This document shows positions 10,617 through 19,593 of a stretch of 64,000 nt of DNA, piece after piece. The notes under the pieces are model-generated. The model did not search any database, was not told where the DNA came from, and saw nothing but the letters and a program-made list of their open reading frames with translations. The stretch is taken from positions 1-64,000 of the forward strand of contig JAIYAN010000010.1 in NCBI GenBank assembly GCA_027489035.1, written 5' to 3'. This DNA comes from Chitinophagaceae bacterium. Lineage in GTDB: Bacteria; Bacteroidota; Bacteroidia; Chitinophagales; Chitinophagaceae. Position 1 is the first letter of the stretch; every line of letters starts with the position of its first letter. Made by a program: the position numbers and the translations under genes.

Positions 10617-13600
10617 TTATTTAATTATTAGAGATTCGCAAATGGATAAACCGGTTCCATTTAAACAAATCTGATATACACCAGCATTTATTGATTTTGG
10701 TAATACTACACGAATCTGATTTCCATTTGTATAAACCACCTTGTTTTGATACACTTTTCTTCCTGTTGCATCAATTAAACTAATCTGAATATCTAAAACG
10801 TTATTCATCAAGCCAGTTATGTAAAATATGCCGTCTTTCCCAACTGGATTAGGCGAGATCGTTATCATTTGAGAATTTGTTCCAAATTTTATAGAAGCGA
10901 TTTTGCTATATTGAATACTTCCGTCGATTCCAATACTTTTAACTTTATAATAATTATTCCCTTTCTCAGGATGTTGATCTACGAAATGATAAGCATTTAA
11001 TTGCATTGCATCCAAATTCCCAATCTCTGAAAAATCAACTCCGTTTGTTGAACGTAAAATTGCGTAACGTTGAATGTTAACTTCTTGATCAACGTTCCAT
11101 TTTACATTTACTTGTTTTGATTGAACGGATGCTTTTATATCGATAAAAGTTACCGGCAAAGTAGTTACTGGTCTAAATACAATTTTGAAACGACTGCTTG
11201 AATTGGCTCCAGGATTATTTGACACCACGAAATTGTAAGTTGTTGTTGATGCAAATGACAATTCCGTTTCTGTTTGTAAATATTGATCTAATAGTATTGG
11301 TTTTAAATTATTGTAGTTGATATTTTGAGGTACAAATTGAAGCTGATAAGTTGCTTGCTTCATTTGTGTCATGTTGTAGTTGATGGTGTCACTTAATAAA
11401 AAAGGCTTTCTAGTTTCTATTGACAATTGTTTGTTGTTTACCATCAATGCAAAATTTTCACCAATATTCACCATTTTACTTGCATCTTCATCATTCAAAT
11501 CATTTGTGTTAGCATTATCAAGCATTTGTGTAACTCCGTCTACTATTTCGGCTACACCATTGGTCATTTTATATACATTGGTTCTGAATGAAGAAAACAC
11601 TTGATTCTCTCTCAGCACATTTGAACTTCCGTTGAACTTTGAAGCTTCTTTAAAAGTTATTGACCCTGCACCACCCGAACCTGTTTTAACCAGGAACCCT
11701 TGACCTGATTGTATTTGCGTATTGGAAGCATTGGTATATGTAAGCGTTATAGGCGTTGGATTACCTGCTGCATCGATTGTTACCCATCCACCATTAACCC
11801 CTACCCTTGGGTCATATAAATAATATACATTGGTCAACCCAGATTTTATTGTGTTGGCACTGTTGTAGTTGATTGCAGATGCATAAGGATTGGCAACCGA
11901 TACAAATTGATTGGCTCCAGTGCCTAGTGCAACAGTAACATCTCCAATATTCAATTCACCTTTTTCTCTCAATACTGTTGTATCTGGTATATCTGACATT
12001 TGATATTTGGCACGACTTCCTCTTACAAAAACCATATATGCCTTATTGGCAATAAAATTTGTATTGGTGGTAGATAATCCAGCCCAAGACTGAGTAGCAA
12101 TATCAAAAACTTTTATGGATGTTCCTCCAGGTTGATCAAAACCAGCTCCAGAGCCAGACATATTTGTACCATAACCAGGGTTGGGGTTAGATAAATTTCC
12201 TGCTCCACCTTCTTGCCAAGCTTCATTAATGGTTTGTGCATTATGTTTCGTTGGCGGTGATAATAAACGCCATGCTTTTAAGCTACGCCCTGTATCCTGA
12301 ATTGTATTTTTTATGTTTGAAATAAAACGTTCTGTCCAAACATCTCCAGAAATTGTATTGCCCAAATTTGCGCCATTATTTGTGACATCTGCAATATAAC
12401 CTGTTCCACTTTTTTTACTACGTAAATTAAGGAACCCATTTGAAGCAAAAGTTTTACTAGAAACATTTCCAAATTTAAAAGTGCCTTGAACAATGAGTGT
12501 TGCACTTAAACTAAAATTGCCTAAAACGGTAACATTATCAGTTGATGCAAGATTGTAGGTATTTGAAAAATCGAATGGGTCCGTTGCCAATTCGCCACTA
12601 TTTACGGTTAAATTTCTTACGGTTTTATTGTTGCTTTTTAGCGTATATGTAACACCGTCAGCAATGGTCAAATCTACCTTACCTGTTGTACTTCCGGGCA
12701 ATTCATTTGATGAGGTTAGGCTACTATTTATAAACAAATTCATTAGATCCGAACCTGCTTGCCCAATTGCCATCGTACCACTATTATTGTTGATATCCCC
12801 CGAATTGCGAATAATGGTTGAATTGTTTTTCATCAAAAGGGTGTTGCCACTTCCAATGGCAATGTTACCACCACTCATTGTTAACGTTCCCGAAATGATG
12901 GCCGAACAACCGGAAGCGCCGCTGATTGAAGCTCCTGAAGCGACTTCTAAATTATTCAAGCTTGGATTTCCAGTAATGTTTTTATTGGCGCCCGTCATTT
13001 TTATTTTGCCAGCACCTATCACTATCCCTGAACCAATAATATCGCCTCCAACCAAAACGTCAGTGGTACCAATATTTAATGTTCCATTTGATAACAATAG
13101 ATTGCCAGTTAAATTTACAGCAGTACCCAATTGTATTTGAGCATTTAACCCACTACGAGAAATTCTTAGAAAGCCTAAGTTTGCAGAGTCTGTTGTGAAT
13201 TTTAATGATGTAGACAAAGCATTAGGATTTGCTCCCAAAAAATGCAAATTGGCATTGGGTTTACCTGAAATCGTTCCTGTGCTAGTTGGCAAAATATCGC
13301 CATTAATATAAAAATTGCTGGTATCTTTTAAACTTAATTGCGAAGCACCTAAAGCATTTAAATCAACAATGGTTCTAGAGCCACTCAGGTTGTAACGAAT
13401 GCCCGAGTTTAAAGTTAATGTACCATATCCTCCAGGTGTAGTAAAACTGGCAAACTCATTATCATCAAACATGGTAGCGCCAATGATGATGTTTACTTTA
13501 TCTGCTGACGTACTTCCTAAAGCTAAAAATCCATTGGATAATGTAAGTTTACTAACTTCAGAATTTCTAATAATGGTAGAACCACCGCCCATTCGTAAAA

Positions 13601-15983
13601 AATTGCCCGCATTTACCCTTAATCTACCACCGTCTAATCTTAATAATCCTGGAATAGTTCGGGTAATATTTGCAATCGCTACTCCACCAATTACCACTGT
13701 ACTTGGCACATCAGGATAAGTTAATGCGAATGAAAAAGTGTTTGCCGTTACTGGAGGAGTAGTAGCAATCGTAAACGTACCTCCAAAAACAAAGCCAAAT
13801 TCTGATGTATTTAGGCCACCTAATGTAACTGAATTGCCAGCTACAAAATTATGTGTACCAGAAGTTGTAATTGTAGCAATATTATTTGTTAGCTGAACAT
13901 TTGAGACAGTAAAAGTATTAGGTGCTGATGGCGCTTCAAATTGCAAAGTTCCACTGTTTACAGTTACGTTTGTTGGCCCAGAGGTTTCTGGCCAAAATGG
14001 ACTTGTTTTGAAAGTATTTAAAGTTGAAGTCCCTCCGCTGAAAAACAATGTTGCATTTGCTCCATAAATTATTTTGAAAGCACTTGTTTGCAATCCGAAT
14101 TTTCCTGCAAGACGCACACTGTTTGTTACATTAATGTCGGATGTTATCGTATTGTTTGAAGAAGGTGCAGACGCATCAGAGATAATTAAATTGTAGTAAT
14201 TGAATGCAGGTATGGTTTGCCCACCTGCTGCTAAATTAAAATTAAATGTATTATCGGTAGTTGGCGTTAAGTTATATGTGCCAACACCTTTTGTAAATAC
14301 ACCTGACACGCCAATGGTATCAGCTGCGACGGTTGTGTTTCCACTTGCATTACTTACCGTTAAATTGTTGTAATTGAATTTTGGAATATTTTGACCACCA
14401 GTTGAATTATAGAAATTAAAGGTATGCGGGGAAGCAATAAAAAACATATTTGGAAAACTGCCTGGATTAAAAACTCCTTGAACAAATATTGTCCCGGTGG
14501 CTAACGACTGATTTACTGTTGCATTTGATGTAATTGATAAATTGTTATAGTTTGTAGCAGGAATGGTTTGGCCACCACTTGCATTGGTAAAATTTATTGT
14601 ATTACCCGTAACCACATTTGTTGTTGATGTTGAAGCTGCGGCAAGTGTGAAACTACCAGAAATATTAATTACACCTGCCTGAAAAATCGTTCTCCCTAAT
14701 CCTGCATTTGTATTTGAAATTGAAAGATTTCTATACGTTCCTGTTACTACTGTTTGACCAGTACCACCCGAACCAACTGCATAATTTACTGTTCCAGTTG
14801 CTCCCAATCCTTGCCAATCTTTACCTGCAGGAATTGGCGCCGCACTCGTGCTGTATGTTCTTATAGTGCCGTTATTATTTACAGAAGTAAGTGCTCCAGT
14901 AATATCATAACCTCCAACCAAACTCATATCCAATGTAATCCCTACATCTACTTGCAAACTACCGCTGATGCTAATGGCAGACAATGCATTAACAGTATGT
15001 ACCGTTGTTCCTGAAATTTGAATATTGTTATATCCGCCAACACCAGATGTATTTGTATTTAGTTGTGCAGTAGAAAGACCTGGCGAAGCTGCATCTAAAC
15101 CAGAATTTTGTACCAAGCTCTGCGCTACTAACGAGGTGTATAAAACTGTACCACTATTTACAAATTTTGTTGTACTCATGTTTGGAGTAGCTCCTGTAAA
15201 TTCCAAAGTACCACCTGTTTGGATTACAATCAAATTGCACTTTGAAGTACTAGAACCTGCAATAGCATAAGAAGTACTAACTGCACTGGTTAATTTAGCC
15301 CCATTTCTAACAACAATACTAGTATCTGTTATTGCAGTGGCTGTATTACAAGCTAATATCTTACTCGCTGTAATAGAACCACTTGAAACTATTATTTTTT
15401 TACCTTTGAAACCATCTGCCAAAGTACCTACAATTCCAGCATCTAAGGCAAACTCTATGTTTAAATTTGAGTTGCCGCTACCAGTCCATTCTCCTGCGAT
15501 TATTATAGGTCGAACACCGCTAGTACCCCCACCAACTAAACGCAGTAAGCCAGTGCTTGAAGTTGCAATCATTGCGGCAAAACCAGTTGCTGTACTTGTT
15601 CCTGTATAAGTGCCATCTGCACCAGTACCAATTTCTGCTGCTGTTTGGCCAATCATAGCCCTTATTTTTCCAGACACATTTACGTTAAACGTTGAATTGA
15701 TAGTAAGAGACGCAGCGTTATTATAAACATGCAAATCTTTACAAGCCGCATCAGCTGTTGTAACTGTAATTAAATTGCCGATTTGTATATATACATTATT
15801 TGTGGAAGATGGTAAGACTGTTGCAGCTGTCCAAGTATTAACGCCTGTTCTCACTTGCCAAGTTGCAAGGGTATGCCAACTTCCAGAAGCTACAGTTCTA
15901 TAATCTCCAACTGCAGGAGTTTGCGCTTCCACATTAAAAAAGTACAATAAAATTAAAGTAACGATGAGTAAAAAATTTTTCAT
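10617..15983 (-). CDS. Giant secreted beta-repeat protein with T9SS domain
   Basis: A 1788-aa secreted protein starting MKNFLLIVTLILLYFF with signal cleavage likely after VEAQ. Most of the body is repetitive Ser/Thr/Asn-rich beta sequence, including several units with GGQTIPAFNYYNL or close variants, consistent with a beta-helix or filamentous surface protein. Around residues 1250-1600 the sequence is less repetitive. The C-terminus has a classical T9SS type A sorting domain, with ISPNPVGKDGIFYI, a DATGRKV strand motif, NAGVYQI and a terminal LIIK. That implies export by the type IX system and attachment to, or release from, the cell surface. No catalytic motif is evident. Operator-like sites lie upstream at 16242 and 16027. 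Function in adhesion or substrate binding is inferred from architecture only. Confidence 0.82.
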   Translation of the reverse strand: MKNFLLIVTLILLYFFNVEAQTPAVGDYRTVASGSWHTLATWQVRTGVNTWTAATVLPSSTNNVYIQIGNLITVTTADAACKDLHVYNNAASLTINSTFNVNVSGKIRAMIGQTAAEIGTGADGTYTGTSTATGFAAMIATSSTGLLRLVGGGTSGVRPIIIAGEWTGSGNSNLNIEFALDAGIVGTLADGFKGKKIIVSSGSITASKILACNTATAITDTSIVVRNGAKLTSAVSTSYAIAGSSTSKCNLIVIQTGGTLEFTGATPNMSTTKFVNSGTVLYTSLVAQSLVQNSGLDAASPGLSTAQLNTNTSGVGGYNNIQISGTTVHTVNALSAISISGSLQVDVGITLDMSLVGGYDITGALTSVNNNGTIRTYSTSAAPIPAGKDWQGLGATGTVNYAVGSGGTGQTVVTGTYRNLSISNTNAGLGRTIFQAGVINISGSFTLAAASTSTTNVVTGNTINFTNASGGQTIPATNYNNLSITSNATVNQSLATGTIFVQGVFNPGSFPNMFFIASPHTFNFYNSTGGQNIPKFNYNNLTVSNASGNTTVAADTIGVSGVFTKGVGTYNLTPTTDNTFNFNLAAGGQTIPAFNYYNLIISDASAPSSNNTITSDINVTNSVRLAGKFGLQTSAFKIIYGANATLFFSGGTSTLNTFKTSPFWPETSGPTNVTVNSGTLQFEAPSAPNTFTVSNVQLTNNIATITTSGTHNFVAGNSVTLGGLNTSEFGFVFGGTFTIATTPPVTANTFSFALTYPDVPSTVVIGGVAIANITRTIPGLLRLDGGRLRVNAGNFLRMGGGSTIIRNSEVSKLTLSNGFLALGSTSADKVNIIIGATMFDDNEFASFTTPGGYGTLTLNSGIRYNLSGSRTIVDLNALGASQLSLKDTSNFYINGDILPTSTGTISGKPNANLHFLGANPNALSTSLKFTTDSANLGFLRISRSGLNAQIQLGTAVNLTGNLLLSNGTLNIGTTDVLVGGDIIGSGIVIGAGKIKMTGANKNITGNPSLNNLEVASGASISGASGCSAIISGTLTMSGGNIAIGSGNTLLMKNNSTIIRNSGDINNNSGTMAIGQAGSDLMNLFINSSLTSSNELPGSTTGKVDLTIADGVTYTLKSNNKTVRNLTVNSGELATDPFDFSNTYNLASTDNVTVLGNFSLSATLIVQGTFKFGNVSSKTFASNGFLNLRSKKSGTGYIADVTNNGANLGNTISGDVWTERFISNIKNTIQDTGRSLKAWRLLSPPTKHNAQTINEAWQEGGAGNLSNPNPGYGTNMSGSGAGFDQPGGTSIKVFDIATQSWAGLSTTNTNFIANKAYMVFVRGSRAKYQMSDIPDTTVLREKGELNIGDVTVALGTGANQFVSVANPYASAINYNSANTIKSGLTNVYYLYDPRVGVNGGWVTIDAAGNPTPITLTYTNASNTQIQSGQGFLVKTGSGGAGSITFKEASKFNGSSNVLRENQVFSSFRTNVYKMTNGVAEIVDGVTQMLDNANTNDLNDEDASKMVNIGENFALMVNNKQLSIETRKPFLLSDTINYNMTQMKQATYQLQFVPQNINYNNLKPILLDQYLQTETELSFASTTTYNFVVSNNPGANSSSRFKIVFRPVTTLPVTFIDIKASVQSKQVNVKWNVDQEVNIQRYAILRSTNGVDFSEIGNLDAMQLNAYHFVDQHPEKGNNYYKVKSIGIDGSIQYSKIASIKFGTNSQMITISPNPVGKDGIFYITGLMNNVLDIQISLIDATGRKVYQNKVVYTNGNQIRVVLPKSINAGVYQICLNGTGLSICESLIIK

Positions 15984-16026
15984 GTGGTCGATACTTTTAT
16001 TTGGGGTTTAGTTTTTTATAAGATTT

Positions 16027-16044
16027 ATTGCTTTCGGTAAGGGT
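16027..16044. promoter_or_regulatory. Weak operator-like site (site 4)
   Basis: The half-site GGTAAGGGT is identical to the right half of the site at 40840-40857. The left half (ATTGCTTTC) is poorly conserved. It lies about 50 bp upstream of the start codon at 15983, similar to the 59 bp between the site at 40840 and the lacI-type start codon. Taken alone it is weak evidence. Confidence 0.35.
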
Positions 16045-16241
16045 TGCGGATAATTATAATTTAAAATTTCACAATTTTTGTTGCAAATTATAAAATTTTA
16101 GTTTGATGCGTAAGCTATTGTTTAGTTTTCAATATTATTTTACCGGATATGAGATATAATTTCTAATTTTTTAAAAGAATATTTAAAACTATCTAAATAA
16201 ATTTAACTTATGTTAATTTTTTTTTAATTTAAATTATTGGC

Positions 16242-16259
16242 ATCGTTGCCGGAAAGGGT
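16242..16259. promoter_or_regulatory. LacI-family operator-like site (site 2)
   Basis: ATCGTTGCCGGAAAGGGT has the same left half as the 10530 palindrome and agrees at 15 of 18 positions with AACGATGCCGGTAAGGGT at 40840. The palindrome itself is imperfect (6 of 9 pairs). It lies about 265 bp upstream of the start of the 1788-aa protein. Confidence 0.5.
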
Positions 16260-16389
16260 TTTGCTCTTTTTTAAAATTAGTTTTATCTTTTTACAATCAT
16301 AAATTTTAGCGCAATTATTTTAACGTTTTTTCTAAAATTATTGAAGAAACAACCGTTTTGTTTAACGAATCTCCTATTTGAATAAACGA

Positions 16390-17754
16390 CTACGCCACAA
16401 TTGCTTTGTATTTTGGCACCAATGACTTCATTAAAAACCAAGCCAATAAATAGGCTACTGCACAAAACGCAAACATGATGGTATATCCCGTTTGGATATG
16501 TCCTAACGCTTTGTATTTATCAAATAGTGCACCCCCTGTTTTGGTTACAATCACACCGCCTAATCCTCCAGCCATACCTCCAATACCAATTACAGATGCA
16601 ATTGATTTTTTAGGAAACATGTCTGAAACGGTAGTGAATAAATTGGCGCTCCAAGCCTGATGCGCAGAAGCTGCTACACCTATTAACAATACAGGCATCC
16701 AAAAACTGATGTCTCCTAAAGGCTGTGCCAATAGTACAACCAATGGAACTACCGCAATTAATAACATCGCTTTCATTCTTCCATCATAAGGTGTATACCC
16801 TTTTTTTATAAAATAAATAGGAAACCATCCACCACCGATACTCCCAAACATCGTCAAACTATACAAAACGGTTAAAGGCAAGATTATTTGTGTTCCCGTC
16901 ATGTGGTATTGATCTTTTAAATAGGCAGGTAGCCAAAACAAAAAGAACCACCAAACGCCATCCGTTAAAAACTTACCAACGGCAAATGCCCATGTTTGAT
17001 TGTAGCCTAACAATTTAACCCAAGATAACTCTGCTGTGTTTTTTATTGAATTTTCACTAACTGATTCTTCCTGATCGCTATTTATGTAATTGAATTCTTC
17101 TTTTGAAAGTCGTTTTTGATTTTCAGGTTTTTCATAAAATATGAACCAAAAAATCAACCATAAAAAGCCTATGCTACCGATAATAAAAAATGCAGCTTCC
17201 CAACCCCAGTTGGTTGCAATCCATGGAACAGTTAGTGGTGCTAAAATTGCACCTACGTTCGTTCCAGAGTTAAAAATTCCGGTGGCAAAAGCTCTTTCCT
17301 TTTTGGGGAAGTACTCAGCTGTTGCTTTAATAGCGGCAGGGAAATTACCCGATTCGCCAAAACCTAACACAGCACGCGACAACATAAAACCAGCAATTGA
17401 AACAGGCACCGCTGCAATGCCTACCCAACCCAATAAGGCAACTACACTTTCGCCCATTGGTATTGCTAATCCATGAATTGCTGCGCCTACAGACCAAATT
17501 ATGATTGCCCAAGCAAAGCCCCATTTTGTACCAAGCTTGTCTATAATTCTACCGGCAAACAACATGGAGATTGCATAACTAAACTGGAACACAGATGCAA
17601 TGTTTGCGTAATCACTATTTGTCCAACCAAATTCTTCTTCCAAAGTTGGCTTTAATAAACTCAACACTTGTCTGTCTAGATAATTTACCGTTGTTGCAAA
17701 AAACAAAAGAGAACAAATCGTCCATCTATATTTGCCAATTTTTGAAGTATCCAT
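16390..17754 (-). CDS. MFS hexuronate-type transporter (ACS family)
   Basis: An inner-membrane major facilitator of 454 aa with about 12 hydrophobic segments. The N-terminal NYLDRQVLS motif and the FGESGNFPAAIKATAEYFPKKERA stretch are typical of the anion:cation symporter group that includes ExuT and other hexuronate importers. Here it probably carries uronate or unsaturated uronate mono- or disaccharides from the periplasm into the cytoplasm. It is the last gene of the PUL run, starting 1 bp after the stop of the KDPG aldolase gene, so translational coupling is likely. Exact substrate cannot be read from sequence; galacturonate, glucuronate or 4-deoxy-5-ketouronate are candidates. Confidence 0.88.
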   Translation of the reverse strand: MDTSKIGKYRWTICSLLFFATTVNYLDRQVLSLLKPTLEEEFGWTNSDYANIASVFQFSYAISMLFAGRIIDKLGTKWGFAWAIIIWSVGAAIHGLAIPMGESVVALLGWVGIAAVPVSIAGFMLSRAVLGFGESGNFPAAIKATAEYFPKKERAFATGIFNSGTNVGAILAPLTVPWIATNWGWEAAFFIIGSIGFLWLIFWFIFYEKPENQKRLSKEEFNYINSDQEESVSENSIKNTAELSWVKLLGYNQTWAFAVGKFLTDGVWWFFLFWLPAYLKDQYHMTGTQIILPLTVLYSLTMFGSIGGGWFPIYFIKKGYTPYDGRMKAMLLIAVVPLVVLLAQPLGDISFWMPVLLIGVAASAHQAWSANLFTTVSDMFPKKSIASVIGIGGMAGGLGGVIVTKTGGALFDKYKALGHIQTGYTIMFAFCAVAYLLAWFLMKSLVPKYKAIVA

Positions 17755-17755
17755 T

Positions 17756-18415
17756 TTATTTGGTTTTTATCGTTTGTAAAAGTGCCAGCACTTGTGTTGT
17801 TGCTGATTCTATTTCTGTGTAATTTTTTTCTTCCATTAATTTTTTGCTAATAAGCTTACTGCCCATGCCTACTGCACAAACGCCTGCTTTAAACCAACTT
17901 TCAATGCTTTCTTTTGTAGTATCCACACCGCCTGTAGGCATGAATAATAATTTAGGAAAGATCTCTTTTATTGAACTTAAAAATTCAGGACCCAGCATAT
18001 TACCAGGAAATAATTTAATAAAAGTTACGCCGCTATTTTCGGCAGCGATAATTTCTGTTGGCGTCATACATCCCGGCGCATATAGCATACCGATAGTGTT
18101 CGCTTTTTCGGCAACTTCTTTTACAAAACCTGGACTTACCAAAAAATCTGCACCTGCAGCAATGTAATCTTCTGCTTGTTGGAGATTTTTTATCGTTCCT
18201 ACGCCTAATAACATTTCGGGCATTTCTGCATTTCTAACCTCAACCATTTTTTTGAAATTATTTAATGCGGCTTCTCCACGATTGGTGTACTCAACAGCTT
18301 TAACGCCTGCTTTGTAAATAGCACGTAAAATTTCAACACTTACTGTTTCATATGCATTGAAATATAATGGCAATATGCCTTGATTGATTATTGCTTCTGT
18401 AGCTTTTTGTTTCAT
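17756..18415 (-). CDS. eda: 2-keto-3-deoxy-6-phosphogluconate aldolase
   Basis: A class I aldolase (219 aa) of the KDPG/KHG family that splits KDPG into pyruvate and glyceraldehyde-3-phosphate in the cytoplasm. The Schiff-base lysine is in FIKLFPG (K134 from the chosen start), and the partner glutamate is in VEYTNRG (E42); GVGTIKN and MPTGGVD also match the family. The start MKQKATEA at 18415 gives the usual length. A longer reading to 18475 would run through A/C-rich repeat DNA and is rejected. It follows the KDG kinase gene and precedes the transporter by 1 bp, completing the route from uronate to central metabolism. Confidence 0.93.
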   Translation of the reverse strand: MKQKATEAIINQGILPLYFNAYETVSVEILRAIYKAGVKAVEYTNRGEAALNNFKKMVEVRNAEMPEMLLGVGTIKNLQQAEDYIAAGADFLVSPGFVKEVAEKANTIGMLYAPGCMTPTEIIAAENSGVTFIKLFPGNMLGPEFLSSIKEIFPKLLFMPTGGVDTTKESIESWFKAGVCAVGMGSKLISKKLMEEKNYTEIESATTQVLALLQTIKTK

Positions 18416-18417
18416 AT

Positions 18418-18523
18418 AGAAAAATGTTTGTGGTTTGGCGTTTGTGTTTTGGTGTTTGGTGTTGGAACGAATCACTATCTTGAATCTATCATCCAGAATC
18501 TAATATCCCGAATCCAATTTTTA
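18418..18523 (-). repeat. Intergenic mosaic repeat between kdgK and eda
   Basis: The gap between two co-directional genes is filled with low-complexity DNA. Read on the coding strand, about two and a half 14-bp units (related to TGGATTCGGGATAT) come first, then an A/C-rich block (AACACCAAACACC and CGCCAAACCACAAACATTTTT) that ends three bases before the eda start codon. The same A/C block occurs at 44387, 47135 and 59171. The 14-bp block touches the kdgK stop codon. Confidence 0.75.
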
Positions 18524-19546
18524 TCTCTGCACTCTTCCGCTTCCATCTCCTTTAACCAAATCTTTAACCTCTGCTAATGTAGCATGGTTTAAATCACCTG
18601 GAATGGTATGTTTTATTGCACTTGCCGCAACACCAAATTCAGCAGCATCTGCCATTGGCATTCCTGTTACCAAACCATAAATCAAACCACTTGCAAAACT
18701 ATCTCCACTTCCTACACGATCTACAATACGAACATTGTATTGTTTGGTATGATAAAATTCGTTTCCATCATAAACTAATGCACTCCATCCATTATCACTT
18801 GCACTATGACTTTCTCTTAAAGAAGATGCAATAAATTTAAATCCGAATTTTTCTTTCATTTGATGAAACACATCTTTAAAACCATCCAAATTTAATTCGC
18901 CTTTTGTAACGTCGGTATCCTTAGCTTTAAAGCCTAATGTAGTATCAGCGTCTTCTTCATTACCAATACACACATCTACATATTGACACAACCTGCTCAT
19001 TACCTCTCTTGCTTTTTCTTTGCTCCACAATTTTTTTCTATAGTTTAAATCGATACTTGTAGTGATGCCTTTTGCTTTCGCTGCTTTTAAAGCCGCTTCT
19101 GTTAATGCAGCAGCCTTATCACTTAATGCGGGTGTAATTCCTGTTGTATGAAACCAATCAGCACCTTCAAATATTTTATCAAAATCAAATTCACTTGCAT
19201 CAACATCAGCAATAGACGCTCCTGCTCTATCATACACCACTTGAGATGCACGCATTGAAGCACCCGTTTCTAAAAAATAAATGCCTAAACGATCTCCACC
19301 CCTAGCGATATATTGCGTATCAACACCATAACGACGCAAGTGATTAATTGCTGATTGACCAATTGGATTTGCGGGCACTTTAGTTACAAATGTTCCGTTT
19401 AACCCATAATTACATAATGCTGCAGCCACGTTAGCTTCGCCACCACCATATGTGATATCGAATGTATCTGCTTGCACAAATCTTTTGAAATCAGGTGTTG
19501 ATAAACGGAGCATGATTTCTCCCATAGTAACTACTTTTTTTGACAT
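18521..19546 (-). CDS. kdgK: 2-keto-3-deoxygluconate kinase
   Basis: A PfkB/ribokinase-family sugar kinase (341 aa) that phosphorylates KDG to KDPG in the cytoplasm. Visible motifs are GGGEANVAAAL near the N-terminus, the substrate-contact region DRLGIYFLETGA, and the C-terminal PfkB signature RVGSGDSFASGLIYG containing the catalytic Asp and the anion hole. Its position directly before the KDPG aldolase gene and within a uronate PUL supports KDG rather than fructose or another sugar as substrate. The start ATG at 19546 gives a full-length family member. Confidence 0.92.
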   Translation of the reverse strand: MSKKVVTMGEIMLRLSTPDFKRFVQADTFDITYGGGEANVAAALCNYGLNGTFVTKVPANPIGQSAINHLRRYGVDTQYIARGGDRLGIYFLETGASMRASQVVYDRAGASIADVDASEFDFDKIFEGADWFHTTGITPALSDKAAALTEAALKAAKAKGITTSIDLNYRKKLWSKEKAREVMSRLCQYVDVCIGNEEDADTTLGFKAKDTDVTKGELNLDGFKDVFHQMKEKFGFKFIASSLRESHSASDNGWSALVYDGNEFYHTKQYNVRIVDRVGSGDSFASGLIYGLVTGMPMADAAEFGVAASAIKHTIPGDLNHATLAEVKDLVKGDGSGRVQR

Positions 19547-19593
19547 AGCTTTTTGTTTTTTTCTTTTGTTTAATTAAAATATTTTATCGGTTT

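Larger units (their letters stand above)
15984..16389. other. Intergenic region with two operator-like sites
   Basis: This 406-bp AT-rich gap lies between the MFS transporter gene and the 1788-aa secreted protein gene, both on the minus strand. It holds operator-like sequences at 16242-16259 and 16027-16044. I see no gene and no strong terminator hairpin after the transporter, so read-through from the PUL into the secreted protein gene cannot be excluded. Confidence 0.6.

Noticed and set aside
16283-16465. 60-codon minus-strand frame beyond the transporter gene
   Set aside because: It overlaps the 3' end of the MFS gene in another frame and has no recognisable protein character.
18416-18475. 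N-terminal extension of the KDPG aldolase
   Set aside because: The extra residues are encoded by the A/C-rich mosaic repeat and exceed the normal family start.
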